A DNA stretch of 35,173 nucleotides from Wenyingzhuangia sp. (GCA_020628175.1 JAHDFK010000015.1:1-35173), one strand, 5' to 3'. Positions 24,931 through 33,841 are shown, counted from the first letter of the stretch. Numbers and translations: made by a program. Notes: generated by a model not told the origin, from the sequence alone.

Positions 24931-25644
24931 TTGTCGAGCAACCAATTAAGTGTAGAAAACGATTTTTTATTTAGCAGTTTGCAAATAGAAATAGCGCAAC
25001 TAAATACACAGTTATTACAGTTAAAGTTAAAGATACACGAGTTTGAAAACTTTTTAAGGTTAGCACTCGAAGATCAAATTATAGAAGAGCAAGAATTGTC
25101 TAGTATAGAAAGACAATTAAAAAAAGCAAAAAAACAAAAAAGGCTCGAGCAGAAAAGAAAAGGTAAAAACTATCAAGCACCTCTATATGCTTTAACATCT
25201 TCAGACAAAAAATCTACTCCCCAACAAACTACAACACAAGCTTCTAAAAAGAAATTGTATAGAGAAGCCATGTTGTATGTACATCCAGATAAATTTTCGG
25301 ATAATAAAGCAAATGAAGAGCTGGCTTTAGAAATTACTACAAAGTTAATTGCAACTTATAAAGAAGGAACTTTAGCAGAATTACAGCAATTGCATGGCGA
25401 AATTGTTCGCAAAAAAGAACTGTCTAAAATAGCTATGGTAACAACACAAAATCAAGTTACTTTAGAGGTTTTAAAAACGCAGAAAGAAACTTTGTTAAAA
25501 GAACTAACAAGTTTAAAAAATAGACATACTTATGTGGTGTTAACCACGTATAAAGACCCTAAGACCTATATTACCGACTTGGAAAACTATTATGAAGATC
25601 GTTTGATGAAATTAAGAAAACGAACACGAAAGTTTTTTAAATAG
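24931..25644 (+). CDS. Coiled-coil protein with a J-domain HPD motif
   Basis: A 237-residue charged protein whose first possible start is a TTG at 24931, 9 nt after the Sua5/YciO-type stop. Residues about 12-80 are predicted coiled coil and very basic (QLKKAKKQKRLEQKRKGK). Residues about 106-150 read KKLYREAMLYVHPDKFSDN...EEL, where HPD (118-120) is the signature tripeptide of J-domains that stimulate Hsp70 ATPase. The preceding helix (LYREAMLY) and the helix after it fit helices II and III. A second coiled coil (about 175-200) and a basic tail follow. It is not a normal DnaJ (no G/F region, no zinc region). It is the last gene of the MATE unit. Confidence 0.75.
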   Translation: MSSNQLSVENDFLFSSLQIEIAQLNTQLLQLKLKIHEFENFLRLALEDQIIEEQELSSIERQLKKAKKQKRLEQKRKGKNYQAPLYALTSSDKKSTPQQTTTQASKKKLYREAMLYVHPDKFSDNKANEELALEITTKLIATYKEGTLAELQQLHGEIVRKKELSKIAMVTTQNQVTLEVLKTQKETLLKELTSLKNRHTYVVLTTYKDPKTYITDLENYYEDRLMKLRKRTRKFFK

Positions 25645-26815
25645 CTTTTCGGAAAGGTATGTTAAAAGTACGATCACTTAAACATCTCCAGACCCATTCT
25701 AAAGGGCCGTAATAAAAGTATTTATTCCAAAATATACAGAATATAGCTTGGCTAAAAAAGAATATAACACCCAATAACACGCTCCAAGTAACGCCTAAAT
25801 ATCTCCATAAAGCAAATCCAAAACCATAATATAAGGTAACGCCTATAATACCCTGGCTTACATAGTTTGTAAGGCTTAATTTACCATACGCTTTAAAGAG
25901 TTTAAAAAAAATATTTTTTGGTTTTGCATGATAAAGTAGTATAAGTGCAGAAATAAAGAGTAACATTCCAAACAATTGTTCCCAAGAAGAAACTAAAAGA
26001 GTTAAAAAGTGTTTCTGATAGTCTAATATAGTAAGTTTTGGTACTAGTGAGTTTGCAATGTGGTGTAGTACACATACAAGTGGTATAGCAATAAGTAGTA
26101 TTTTTTTTAAAAGTTTTTCATGTGCTAGGGTGTCTTTTAAAATACCCCAACGTCCTATTAAAACACCTATTATAAATAGTGCCCAAATTTGTAAATATCT
26201 ACCTACATAAAAAGTCCATATCCAGGCTGTATGTCTCCCTTTTAAAAAGTTAAACTGAATCACATCCCATAAACTACCATGTTCAGATAACTCATTGCCT
26301 TCAAACCAGTATGGATATTCTTCTAAAAAAGTATAGGTGTTGTCGTAAAAACCATAACAAATAATACCTATTAAAGGCAATTGGAGTAGTAAAATACAAC
26401 TAATGCTTAAAAGCCATTTAGAAGGTAGATTATAGATAAATATAACAGGAAAAGCAAACAATGCATACATGTGTAAAATATCTCCTCTGTAAATAAGCGA
26501 AAATAAAAAGCCAATGCATAACAATACAAACATACGCCAAGCAAAGCCTAATCTGTAATCTATTCCTTTTTGGGCTTTGTTGTTCATTTGTATATAAAAA
26601 CTAACACCAAAAAGTAAGGCAAACATAGAATATGCTTTTCCTCTAACGAGTAACATCACCCATTCAGAAACTAAACGGTTTGTTTCTGCACTAAAATAAA
26701 AATGGTGTAATGGTAATTTGTAAAATTCAAAACTCTCAACAAAATGAATTAATATGATTAACAACAGAGCAAAGCCTCTAATAATATCTATAATATCAAT
26801 ACGTTGTTTTTTCAT
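25637..26815 (-). CDS. DUF418 family membrane protein (YeiB-like)
   Basis: A 392-residue inner-membrane protein with about 10 segments. It starts IDIIDIIRGFALLLIILIHF, the acyltransferase-3/DUF1624-like opening, and has 'RGKAYSMFALLFGVSFYIQ' in the second segment. The C-terminal DUF418 region (about 230-392) carries KLSLTNYVSQGIIG...YYGFG and the near-terminal GPLEWVWRCL that is typical of the family. The role is not established; relatives have been linked to membrane or acyl transport. The gene converges on the J-domain gene with an 8-bp overlap. A divergent propeller-like lipoprotein gene lies 120 nt upstream. Confidence 0.9.
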   Translation of the reverse strand: MKKQRIDIIDIIRGFALLLIILIHFVESFEFYKLPLHHFYFSAETNRLVSEWVMLLVRGKAYSMFALLFGVSFYIQMNNKAQKGIDYRLGFAWRMFVLLCIGFLFSLIYRGDILHMYALFAFPVIFIYNLPSKWLLSISCILLLQLPLIGIICYGFYDNTYTFLEEYPYWFEGNELSEHGSLWDVIQFNFLKGRHTAWIWTFYVGRYLQIWALFIIGVLIGRWGILKDTLAHEKLLKKILLIAIPLVCVLHHIANSLVPKLTILDYQKHFLTLLVSSWEQLFGMLLFISALILLYHAKPKNIFFKLFKAYGKLSLTNYVSQGIIGVTLYYGFGFALWRYLGVTWSVLLGVIFFFSQAIFCIFWNKYFYYGPLEWVWRCLSDRTFNIPFRKAI

Positions 26816-26935
26816 GAGAGGAAGAGTTTTAAAGAAATAACTAATTTTAAAGTGTTGAAAATAAGTAATTAAAAAAAAGAACGCAACCTATCTATAATTT
26901 TTTCATCTATAGTATAAACAATAAAATAAACAACA

Positions 26936-28276
26936 ATGAAAAAAAAAATAACAACCTTTTTAATAGCTGCCACATTGATAGCTTGTCAACACGATGACAA
27001 AGATGAATTTTCAGACTGTTTTAATTCGGCAGATATAGCCCATACAAGTATTGTAGTTGACCCATATGAATATTCGGAATACACACCTATAGAAATATCA
27101 AAAAATAAATTACACGAAATTATCAGTTTTAAAGATGCTTTTGATGTAAAAGAAGTTGGGAAGATTTACCTAAAAGACAATTATATTTTTGTGGGAGAAA
27201 AAAATGAAGGATTTCATGTGTATGATAATTCAGATCCAAAAAATCCACAACAAAAAAAATATTTACAGATAGGGCAAACCAGTGATATTGCAATTAGAGA
27301 ACAACATTTGTATGTAAATCAATATAGTGATTTGGTAACCTTAAAAATTGATTTAAATAATTTTAGTGTAGAACAAACAGGACGAGAGCGAGATGTGTTT
27401 AATCATATAGATAATTATAGAACGAATATCTCTCCAGATAATTATTATTTCGAACCTAAAGAGGATCGTATTATTATAGGTTTTACAAAAAAAGAAAATT
27501 TCACAAGACCTGAATTTCCTGAAGTACCTCAAGCAAGACGTAGTTCTAGTTGTTTTGAAGAACATGCAGTGGATGTTTTGTCAAGTGATAGTAGTAGAGG
27601 TAAAAGCGCTGATGGACAAGGAGGTTCTTTTGCGACATTTGCTTTAAAAGACAATTATTTATACACGGTAGACAACAAAAACTTAACATCGTTTTTAATA
27701 GAAGGAGAGCATCAAAAAAATCCAGTTTTTTCGGCAACTACAAATGTAGGTTTTGGTATAGAAACGTTATTTGGTTTTGATGATAATTTATTTATTGGAA
27801 GTAACGATGCGATGTATATATATGGTTTAGAACAACCAGAAACTCCTAAGTTAAAATCGATATCAAGTCATTTTAGAGCTTGTGACCCTGTAATAGCAAA
27901 CGATACACATGCGTTTGTGACCATTAGAGGAGGATCTCGTTGTGGAGGGAGTAGTAATCAGTTAAAAATATATGGTATTGCAGATGTAGAAAATCCAGAG
28001 TTAATTTTAGATAGAGAGTTAATCAATCCTAAAGGATTAACTTTGTACAAGCAGTTTTTATTAGTTGCAGATAGTTCTGTTAGAATTTTTGATATTTCGA
28101 AATTAGATACCAAAGAAATTAGTTTGGTAGATAAAATAGATGAAAGTATTAATGATTTGATTATTCGTGACAATCATTTGTTTGCTATTGGAGATTCTGG
28201 GGTGTATCAATACGAGTTAAGTATTACAAGTGAAAACAAGTTAGAAGTTACCCCTTTGAGTAGTTTAGTTTTTTAG
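26936..28276 (+). CDS. LVIVD-type beta-propeller lipoprotein
   Basis: A 446-residue predicted lipoprotein (lipobox TLIAC, Cys17). From about residue 80 it is built of repeats in which a hydrophobic strand leads to 'YDNSDPKNPQ', 'YGLEQPETPKL', 'YGIADVENPEL' or 'FDISKLDTKEI'. These resemble LVIVD repeats that form beta-propellers. Three Cys-rich or Ser-rich loops stand out: SSSCFEEH (about 202-210), FRACDP and SRCGGSSNQ, perhaps a disulfide pair. The function is unknown; relatives are surface or periplasmic binding proteins. It is monocistronic with a clear terminator. Confidence 0.85.
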   Translation: MKKKITTFLIAATLIACQHDDKDEFSDCFNSADIAHTSIVVDPYEYSEYTPIEISKNKLHEIISFKDAFDVKEVGKIYLKDNYIFVGEKNEGFHVYDNSDPKNPQQKKYLQIGQTSDIAIREQHLYVNQYSDLVTLKIDLNNFSVEQTGRERDVFNHIDNYRTNISPDNYYFEPKEDRIIIGFTKKENFTRPEFPEVPQARRSSSCFEEHAVDVLSSDSSRGKSADGQGGSFATFALKDNYLYTVDNKNLTSFLIEGEHQKNPVFSATTNVGFGIETLFGFDDNLFIGSNDAMYIYGLEQPETPKLKSISSHFRACDPVIANDTHAFVTIRGGSRCGGSSNQLKIYGIADVENPELILDRELINPKGLTLYKQFLLVADSSVRIFDISKLDTKEISLVDKIDESINDLIIRDNHLFAIGDSGVYQYELSITSENKLEVTPLSSLVF

Positions 28277-28298
28277 TAACTTTACATATATAAATAAC

Positions 28299-28330
28299 AA
28301 AAAAGACTATCCGATTGGATAGTCTTTTTT
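28299..28330. terminator. Bidirectional terminator between convergent genes
   Basis: A perfect 14-bp stem AAAAAAGACTATCC / GGATAGTCTTTTTT (28299-28312 and 28317-28330) has loop GATT. It serves the plus-strand propeller lipoprotein (stop 28276) and the minus-strand lpdA (stop 28353). Confidence 0.93.
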
Positions 28331-28352
28331 TATTACAGTAAGTAATTTATTT

Positions 28353-29741
28353 TTATAAGTGAATTACTTCGTCGTAAGCATCAGCAACCGCTTCCATTAC
28401 AGCCTCAGACATAGTTGGGTGAGGGTGTACAGTTTTTAATACTTCGTGTCCCGTAGTTTCTAACTTTCTACCTAAAACAGCTTCAGCAATCATATCAGTA
28501 ACTCCAGCACCAATCATATGACATCCTAACCATTCACCGTATTTGGCATCAAAAATAACTTTTACGAATCCTTCTTTAGTTCCAGCAGCAGACGCTTTAC
28601 CAGAGGCAGAGAATGGGAATTTTCCAACTTTTAATTCGTAACCAGCTTCTTTAGCCGCTTTTTCTGTCATACCTACAGAAGCAATTTCTGGATATGCATA
28701 TGTACATCCAGGAATGTTTTTATAATCAATAGGCTCAGTATGTAAACCAGCTATTTTTTCTACACAAGTAATTCCTTCTGCAGAAGCAACGTGTGCTAAT
28801 GCCTGACCAGGAACTACATCTCCAATAGCGTAGTAACCAGGAATGTTTGTTTGGTAGTAATCGTTTACTAAAATTTTATCTCTATCCGTTACAATTCCAA
28901 CATCTTCTAAACCAATGTTTTCTATGTTTGTTTTGATACCTACGGCAGATAATAATACGTCAGCTTCTAATTTTTCTTCTCCTTTTTTAGTTTTCACAGT
29001 AGCTACAACACCGTTTCCAGAAGTATCTACAGATTCTACAGAAGAATTTGTCATAATTTTAATTCCAGCTTTCTTTAAAGAGTTTCCAAATGCTTTAGAA
29101 ACATCCTCATCTTCAACAGGAACAATATTCGGCATAAATTCTACAATGGTAACCTCAGTACCCATTGAGTTGTAAAAATGAGCAAATTCTACACCAATAG
29201 CTCCAGAACCTACAACAATCATTTTCTTTGGTTGTTCAGGTAAAGTCATTGCTTGTCTGTATCCAATTACTTTTTTACCATCTTGAGGTAAATTAGGTAA
29301 TTCTCTAGATCTAGCTCCTGTAGCAATAATAATATGCTCTGCAGAGTATTCAGTTACTTGTCCTTCAGCATTAGTAACATCTACTTTTTTACCAGTTTTT
29401 ACTTTACCAGTACCTAAAATAACATCAATCTTGTTCTTTTTCATTAAGAACTCAATTCCTTTACTCATACCTTGAGCAACACCACGAGAACGTTTAATTA
29501 CTGCTTCAAAATCTTTATCGATAGCTTCAGCTTTTAAACCATAATCATCAACATGCTTTAAGTAATCGTATACTTGAGCACTTTTTAATAAAGCTTTTGT
29601 AGGGATACATCCCCAGTTTAAACAGATACCTCCTAAAGATTCTTTTTCTACTACAGCGGTTTTAAAACCTAACTGAGAAGCTCTAATAGCGGTAACATAT
29701 CCTCCAGGTCCACTTCCAATAACAATAACGTCGTATTTCAT
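28353..29741 (-). CDS. lpdA: Dihydrolipoyl dehydrogenase
   Basis: E3 flavoprotein of the 2-oxoacid dehydrogenase complexes, which reoxidises lipoamide with NAD+. It has 462 residues. GSGPGGYVTAIRA binds FAD, and the redox-active disulfide is Cys40/Cys45 in GGICLNWGCIPTK. The NAD motif is GSGAIGVEFA, and the C-terminal HPHPTMSE holds the catalytic His-Glu pair. No E1/E2 gene is adjacent, so it probably serves several complexes from elsewhere. It is monocistronic, with a TACATTTG promoter box at 29784-29791 and the shared terminator at its 3' end. Confidence 0.97.
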   Translation of the reverse strand: MKYDVIVIGSGPGGYVTAIRASQLGFKTAVVEKESLGGICLNWGCIPTKALLKSAQVYDYLKHVDDYGLKAEAIDKDFEAVIKRSRGVAQGMSKGIEFLMKKNKIDVILGTGKVKTGKKVDVTNAEGQVTEYSAEHIIIATGARSRELPNLPQDGKKVIGYRQAMTLPEQPKKMIVVGSGAIGVEFAHFYNSMGTEVTIVEFMPNIVPVEDEDVSKAFGNSLKKAGIKIMTNSSVESVDTSGNGVVATVKTKKGEEKLEADVLLSAVGIKTNIENIGLEDVGIVTDRDKILVNDYYQTNIPGYYAIGDVVPGQALAHVASAEGITCVEKIAGLHTEPIDYKNIPGCTYAYPEIASVGMTEKAAKEAGYELKVGKFPFSASGKASAAGTKEGFVKVIFDAKYGEWLGCHMIGAGVTDMIAEAVLGRKLETTGHEVLKTVHPHPTMSEAVMEAVADAYDEVIHL

Positions 29742-29783
29742 GTGTATATTTTTTATTCGGGTAATTCGTATTTATAATGTATG

Positions 29784-29791
29784 CAAATGTA
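29784..29791 (-). promoter_or_regulatory. -7 box of lpdA
   Basis: Reads TACATTTG on the minus strand, an exact TAnnTTTG match, about 42 nt upstream of the lpdA ATG (29739-29741). No -33 TTG is apparent. Confidence 0.6.
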
Positions 29792-29831
29792 AGAATTCAA
29801 AATTATATTACATAGCACATAGGTCTAGAAA

Positions 29832-29853
29832 TTTTACGTAGTTATACGTAAAA
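29832..29853 (-). terminator. Hairpin after the rluF gene
   Basis: A 9-bp perfect inverted repeat TTTTACGTA / TACGTAAAA (29832-29840 and 29845-29853) with loop GTTA lies 14 nt past the rluF stop on the minus strand. It has only a short T-run, so termination may be partial. The arms contain the self-complementary TACGTA. Confidence 0.5.
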
Positions 29854-29867
29854 AATACGGAGTTGTT

Positions 29868-30596
29868 TTATTCAAAATGTTTGGTAGATTCTGAGGTGAG
29901 TCTGTTTAATTCTTTCAGCTCGTTGGCTGTTAAATCTCTCCACTCTCCAACAGGTATATCTAGATAAATATTCATAATTCGAATACGCTTTAGTTTTTTA
30001 ACATCGTATTCTAAATACTCACACATGCGTCTAATTTGCCTGTTCAAGCCTTGCGTTAAAGTAATTTTAAACTCATAGTCATTTACCTTTTCTACAAGAC
30101 ATTTTTTGGTAACGGTACCTAAAATAGGAATCCCATTTTGCATTTTTGTAACAAAACTTTTTGTAATTGGTTTGTTTACGCGTACCAAATATTCTTTTTG
30201 ATGGTTGTTGTGTGCACGTAGAATTTTATTTACAATATCTCCGTCGCTGGTTAAAAAAATCAAACCCTCACTAGGTTTGTCTAATCTACCAATAGGGAAT
30301 ATTCTTTTTGGATGTTTGATGTAATCAATAATGTTATTGCGTTCTCTTTTTTGATCTGTAGTACATACAATTCCTACAGGTTTGTTAAAAGCAATATACG
30401 TGTGAGCTTCTTCTGGTGTCGATACTAATTTTCCATCTACACGTACTTCATCATCGGGTGCTATTTTTGTTCCCATTTCGGGTACTTTTCCGTTAATGGT
30501 TACTCTACCCTCATCAATTAGTTTGTCGGCACCTCGTCTAGAGCAGTAGCCAATTTCACTTAAATATTTATTAATTCGTTTTAATTCTGTAGACAT
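29868..30596 (-). CDS. rluF: 23S rRNA pseudouridine synthase RluF
   Basis: Modifies 23S rRNA (U2604 in E. coli). It has 242 residues from ATG 30594-30596. The S4 RNA-binding domain ([24 protein letters not shown]) is followed by the catalytic domain with Asp in [20 protein letters not shown] and the C-terminal [12 protein letters not shown] and GEWRDLT motifs. A longer frame reaches 30650, but its N-terminal part overlaps the upstream glycosyltransferase gene and adds nothing conserved. The true start gives a 7-nt gap to the glycosyltransferase stop, so they are co-transcribed. Confidence 0.93.
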   Translation of the reverse strand: MSTELKRINKYLSEIGYCSRRGADKLIDEGRVTINGKVPEMGTKIAPDDEVRVDGKLVSTPEEAHTYIAFNKPVGIVCTTDQKRERNNIIDYIKHPKRIFPIGRLDKPSEGLIFLTSDGDIVNKILRAHNNHQKEYLVRVNKPITKSFVTKMQNGIPILGTVTKKCLVEKVNDYEFKITLTQGLNRQIRRMCEYLEYDVKKLKRIRIMNIYLDIPVGEWRDLTANELKELNRLTSESTKHFE

Positions 30597-30603
30597 ACGA
30601 TAT

Positions 30604-31587
30604 TTAAGATTTAAAAGTTTTTTGTTTTGATATGAAAAAATCCCGGACAATACTTTTTGTGTAGAAATAGTTTTCTAAATGTACGATTTCTCTTTTTTGA
30701 GTCATTTTTACAAGGTTTTTATAAAACGAAGTATGTGCTTTTAAAACACTGAAAAATAAAGAAAACTCACCTCGTAGTACAAAACGAACTCCAGCTATAC
30801 CATCTAAAACCATACGTGTAAAAACAATAGGAATTAATTTTTTACGAGGTAGATTTTTGACCAAAGTAAAAAGAGAGTTTCTAAAATTTAAATAGGTTTT
30901 TAAAGGGTTTGAATTTTGTAACGTAGCACCACCTAGATGATAAACAGTACTATCGGCCACATAATTTACAGGCAAACCTCTGTTTTTAGCTCTCCAGCAC
31001 AAATCAATTTCTTCGTAATGCGCAAAATAGTCTTCATCAAAACCGCCTAGTAATTTAAAGTCGTTTGCTTTTATAAAAAGACAAGCGCCAGAAGCCCAAA
31101 AAACAGGAGCACTTTTGTATTGGTTCGTGTCTTTTTCAATAGCATCAAACACACGTCCTCGGCAAAAAGAGTATCCATATTTATCTATGTATCCGCCAGC
31201 AGCTCCAGCATATTCAAAATAGTGTTTGTTTTTAAAATCTAATATTTTGGGTTGAATAATACTTGCGTTGCTATCTTCGTTGTATGTGTTTATAATAGGG
31301 GTTAACCAGTTTGGAGTCACCTCTACATCAGAATTTAACAAACAATACACATCGGCATCAATTTGTTGTAAACCTGTGTTGTAACCTTTCGCATATCCCT
31401 CATTGTTTTCGTTTTTAATAATTTTAATAGTAGGATAGTTGTCCTCTAAAAATTGAATGGAAGTATCTGTAGAGGCATTGTCTACAACATAAATTTTTGC
31501 ATTGCCACTATTGGCTAGTACAGAGGGTAAAAATTGTTGTAACAATTGTTTACCATTCCAATTTAAAATAACTAAGGCAATATTCAT
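30604..31587 (-). CDS. GT2 family glycosyltransferase
   Basis: A 327-residue family 2 glycosyltransferase of the rhamnosyltransferase-like type, probably building surface polysaccharide or glycoprotein glycan. The N-terminal GT-A fold shows [31 protein letters not shown] and the metal-binding region LLNSDVEV (Asp87). [11 protein letters not shown] (catalytic/acceptor block) follows later. The C-terminus (about 240-327) is basic and amphipathic and could touch the membrane. The ATG directly follows the TAA of the HsdR_N-like gene, so the two are translated as a unit. The sugar and acceptor cannot be told from sequence. Confidence 0.92.
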   Translation of the reverse strand: MNIALVILNWNGKQLLQQFLPSVLANSGNAKIYVVDNASTDTSIQFLEDNYPTIKIIKNENNEGYAKGYNTGLQQIDADVYCLLNSDVEVTPNWLTPIINTYNEDSNASIIQPKILDFKNKHYFEYAGAAGGYIDKYGYSFCRGRVFDAIEKDTNQYKSAPVFWASGACLFIKANDFKLLGGFDEDYFAHYEEIDLCWRAKNRGLPVNYVADSTVYHLGGATLQNSNPLKTYLNFRNSLFTLVKNLPRKKLIPIVFTRMVLDGIAGVRFVLRGEFSLFFSVLKAHTSFYKNLVKMTQKREIVHLENYFYTKSIVRDFFISKQKTFKS

Positions 31588-32034
31588 TTAACGAGTATAA
31601 TTAGGAATGTCTTTTAAAAATACATATTGTTGATTTTCAAAATCCATTTGGCAAAAGTAATGCTCTAGTCCGTTTGTTACAATTAAATAGTTGGCTTTTA
31701 ATTTTAAATTATAGCGGGCAATTTGGTCAAAGGTACTTTGTGTTATTTTAACACTACTAGCTTTGCATTCTACAATAATTTCTGGCAAGCCTAAGGTGTT
31801 ATAAACAACAATGTCTGTCCTTTTTTTTGTGTTGTTTAATTTGAGTTCTTTTTCTAATGCAGTTAACGATTTTGGATACTTTTTTTGATTGATTAAAAAG
31901 TAGGCAAAATGTTGGCGTACCCATTCTTCAGGAGTCAATAAAATATCCTTTTTTCTAAAGTCATCAAAAATAAACAGCTTATTTTCTTTACTTTTGAATC
32001 TTAGTTTAATTTCAGGAAGATTGAGTTTTTGCAT
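31588..32034 (-). CDS. HsdR N-terminal-like (PD-(D/E)XK nuclease) protein
   Basis: A 148-residue protein matching the N-terminal nuclease region of type I restriction HsdR (HSDR_N_2). The RTDIVVYNTLGLPEIIVECKA segment gives the nuclease core (Asp, then Glu-x-Lys), preceded by LLTPEEWVRQHFAYFLI and followed by QIARYNLKLKANYLIVTNG. It is a stand-alone domain with no helicase part and no hsdM or hsdS nearby, so a restriction role is doubtful. Such proteins beside holA are widespread in Flavobacteriaceae (from memory). The start is ATG 32032-32034; a TTG two codons upstream is less likely. The stop is immediately followed by the glycosyltransferase ATG. Confidence 0.85.
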   Translation of the reverse strand: MQKLNLPEIKLRFKSKENKLFIFDDFRKKDILLTPEEWVRQHFAYFLINQKKYPKSLTALEKELKLNNTKKRTDIVVYNTLGLPEIIVECKASSVKITQSTFDQIARYNLKLKANYLIVTNGLEHYFCQMDFENQQYVFLKDIPNYTR

Positions 32035-32087
32035 GCTCAAAAATAAGCAATCTTAATTAGTAAAAGAATCCTAATTTAAGTGTAAAC

Positions 32088-33092
32088 ATGATAGAGGTAA
32101 AACAGTTGGTTAGCGATATAAAAAGCGGAAACACAAAACCTATTTATTTTTTAATGGGAGATGAAGCTTATTATATAGATAAAATAGCAGACTACATACA
32201 AACTACTGTTTTAACCGAAGATGAAAAAGGATTTAACCAAACAGTTGTGTATGGTAGAGATACTACGATAGAAGAAATAGTAGGTGTTGCCAAACGGTTT
32301 CCTATGATGGCTGAAAAAACGGTAGTTATTGTTAAGGAGGCGCAAGATTTATCTAGAACGATAGAAAACTTGGTGAAATACGCTGAGCAACCTCTAGAAA
32401 GTACCGTTTTAGTACTTTGCTACAAATACAAAACATTAGATAAGCGCAAGAAATTGGTGAAAACAATTGCCAAAACGGGAGTTGTTTTCGAGTCTAAAAA
32501 GCTCTACGAAAATCAGGTTGGCGATTGGATTGTAGGACTACTTAGAGGAAAAAAATATAAAATAGAACCCAAAGCAGCACAAATGCTTGTGGCTTTTTTA
32601 GGAACCAATTTGAGTAAAATTAGCAACGAACTCGATAAATTGACTTCGTTAGTACCTGCAGAAACAATTATAACACCTTTACATATTGAAGAAAATATAG
32701 GAATTAGTAAAGATTATAATGTTTTTGAATTGCGAAAAGCAATTGGAAATAAAGATATTTTAAGCTGTAATAGAATTATAAACTACTTTGCCGAAAATCC
32801 TAAAAACAACCCTTTAGTAATGACCATTTCTTTGATTAATAGCTACTTTACTCAATTGTTAATGTATCATGGTTTAAAAGATAAGTCTAAAGCAAATGTG
32901 GCTAGAGCCTTACGTGTGAGTCCTTATTTTGTAGATGATTATGTAACGGCAGGAAGAAATTATCCAATGCGTAAAGTATCTCAAATTATTGCTTTTTTAA
33001 GAGATGCCGATTTGAAAAGTAAAGGAGTAGGAGCTACCAATATTTCGGATTCGGATGTACTAAAAGAATTACTTTTTAAAATTTTACATTAA
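32088..33092 (+). CDS. holA: DNA polymerase III subunit delta
   Basis: Clamp-loader subunit that opens the beta clamp for replication. It has 334 residues. An N-terminal AAA+-like domain (IYFLMGDEAYYIDKIADYIQ...EKTVVIVKEAQDL) lacks the Walker A motif, as HolA does. The middle carries LVLCYKYKTLDKRKKLVK and TNLSKISNELDKL. The C-terminal collar domain has FELRKAIGNKDI and NPLVMTISLINSYF. It is divergent from the HsdR_N-like gene, with 53 nt between their start codons, and precedes grpE with 160 nt between them. Confidence 0.94.
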   Translation: MIEVKQLVSDIKSGNTKPIYFLMGDEAYYIDKIADYIQTTVLTEDEKGFNQTVVYGRDTTIEEIVGVAKRFPMMAEKTVVIVKEAQDLSRTIENLVKYAEQPLESTVLVLCYKYKTLDKRKKLVKTIAKTGVVFESKKLYENQVGDWIVGLLRGKKYKIEPKAAQMLVAFLGTNLSKISNELDKLTSLVPAETIITPLHIEENIGISKDYNVFELRKAIGNKDILSCNRIINYFAENPKNNPLVMTISLINSYFTQLLMYHGLKDKSKANVARALRVSPYFVDDYVTAGRNYPMRKVSQIIAFLRDADLKSKGVGATNISDSDVLKELLFKILH

Positions 33093-33152
33093 TAAAATAA
33101 GATGTAGCTAATTTAAAAATAGCATTTTAAAAAAAAACTTATCCTAAAGTTG

Positions 33153-33160
33153 TACTTTTG
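33153..33160 (+). promoter_or_regulatory. -7 box of grpE (housekeeping)
   Basis: TACTTTTG matches TAnnTTTG exactly. With the ATG at 33253 the leader would be about 85 nt, much longer than for mnmA, mtaB or purB. That leaves room for the repeat elements between it and the gene. Confidence 0.65.
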
Positions 33161-33174
33161 CAACGCTAAAAAAA

Positions 33175-33217
33175 TGCCAATTTGACATTTTAATGACAAC
33201 TGGCAAATATTTTGCCA
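33175..33217 (+). promoter_or_regulatory. Repeat-rich control region upstream of grpE
   Basis: Within 43 bp are TGCCA (33175-33179), two TGACA direct repeats 11 bp apart (33183-33187 and 33194-33198), and a perfect 17-bp inverted repeat TGGCAAA-TAT-TTTGCCA (33201-33217). The last also fits the sigma-54 consensus (TGGCA-N6-TTGC, with GG and GC 10 nt apart). It may be an operator for a heat-shock repressor or an alternative promoter. There is no CIRCE element (TTAGCACTC-N9-GAGTGCTAA). Confidence 0.5.
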
Positions 33218-33252
33218 TAGCACATACATTAGTTATAGATAATATATTTACC

Positions 33253-33807
33253 ATGAGTAACAAAGAAGATATTCAACAAGAAGAAAAAGTAGCACAAGAA
33301 AAAGCTACTGCAGAAAAAGTAGAAGAAACTGTTGAAGCTGCAGCTGAAGAAGTGAAAGAAGAAGTTTCGACGGAAGATTTAGTACAAGTAGAAAAAGATA
33401 AATACCTACGTTTGTTTGCTGAATTTGAAAACTACAAAAAACGTACTTCTAAAGAGCGTATCGAATTATTTAAAACTGCAGGAAAAGATATTATTGTATC
33501 CCTATTACCTGTAATGGATGATTTTGATAGAGGTATGGTAGAAATTAATAAAAGCGAAAACGAAGAGTTGATTCAAGGAATTACATTAATTCAAGATAAA
33601 TTAACAAAAACGTTAGAGCAAAAAGGTTTGACATTGGTAGATGTAAAACAAGGTGATGCTTTTGATGCAGACACACAAGAAGCCATTACACAAATACCAG
33701 CACCTACAGAAGAGTTAAAAGGAAAAGTAATTGATGTAGTTGAAAAAGGGTACAAATTAGGAGATACTATTATTCGTTTTCCTAAAGTAGTAATAGGGCA
33801 ATCATAA
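33253..33807 (+). CDS. grpE: Nucleotide exchange factor GrpE
   Basis: Cochaperone that releases ADP from DnaK. It has 184 residues from ATG 33253. The N-terminal about 60 residues are very acidic and Ala/Glu/Lys/Val-rich (disordered or coiled). The dimer helix leads into DKYLRLFAEFENYKKRTSKER, the family signature. The C-terminal beta part holds GDAFDADTQEAITQIPAP and the ending VIDVVEKGYKLGDTIIRFPKVVIGQ. The frame is open to 33193, but the extra 20 residues overlap the repeat-rich control region and look unlike GrpE. dnaJ follows after 77 nt. No dnaK gene lies in the window. Confidence 0.96.
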   Translation: MSNKEDIQQEEKVAQEKATAEKVEETVEAAAEEVKEEVSTEDLVQVEKDKYLRLFAEFENYKKRTSKERIELFKTAGKDIIVSLLPVMDDFDRGMVEINKSENEELIQGITLIQDKLTKTLEQKGLTLVDVKQGDAFDADTQEAITQIPAPTEELKGKVIDVVEKGYKLGDTIIRFPKVVIGQS

Positions 33808-33841
33808 ACTAAGAATAACCAACAACATTAAGTACATATAC

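Noticed and set aside
30597..30650. Longer RluF overlapping the glycosyltransferase
   Set aside because: The extra residues are the reading of the neighbour's end in another frame. The S4 domain begins near ATG 30596.
31588..32034. Type I restriction system
   Set aside because: Only a stand-alone N-terminal-like nuclease domain exists. No helicase, methylase or specificity gene is nearby.
32038..32045. TAnnTTTG-type box (minus strand) at the HsdR_N start
   Set aside because: Transcription from it would begin at or after the ATG at 32034, so it cannot serve that gene; probably chance.
33193..33252. Longer GrpE starting at 33193
   Set aside because: The extension overlaps the repeat-rich control region and does not look like GrpE.
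33100..33252. HrcA/CIRCE operator upstream of grpE
   Set aside because: No TTAGCACTC-N9-GAGTGCTAA sequence is present; the palindrome there is different.
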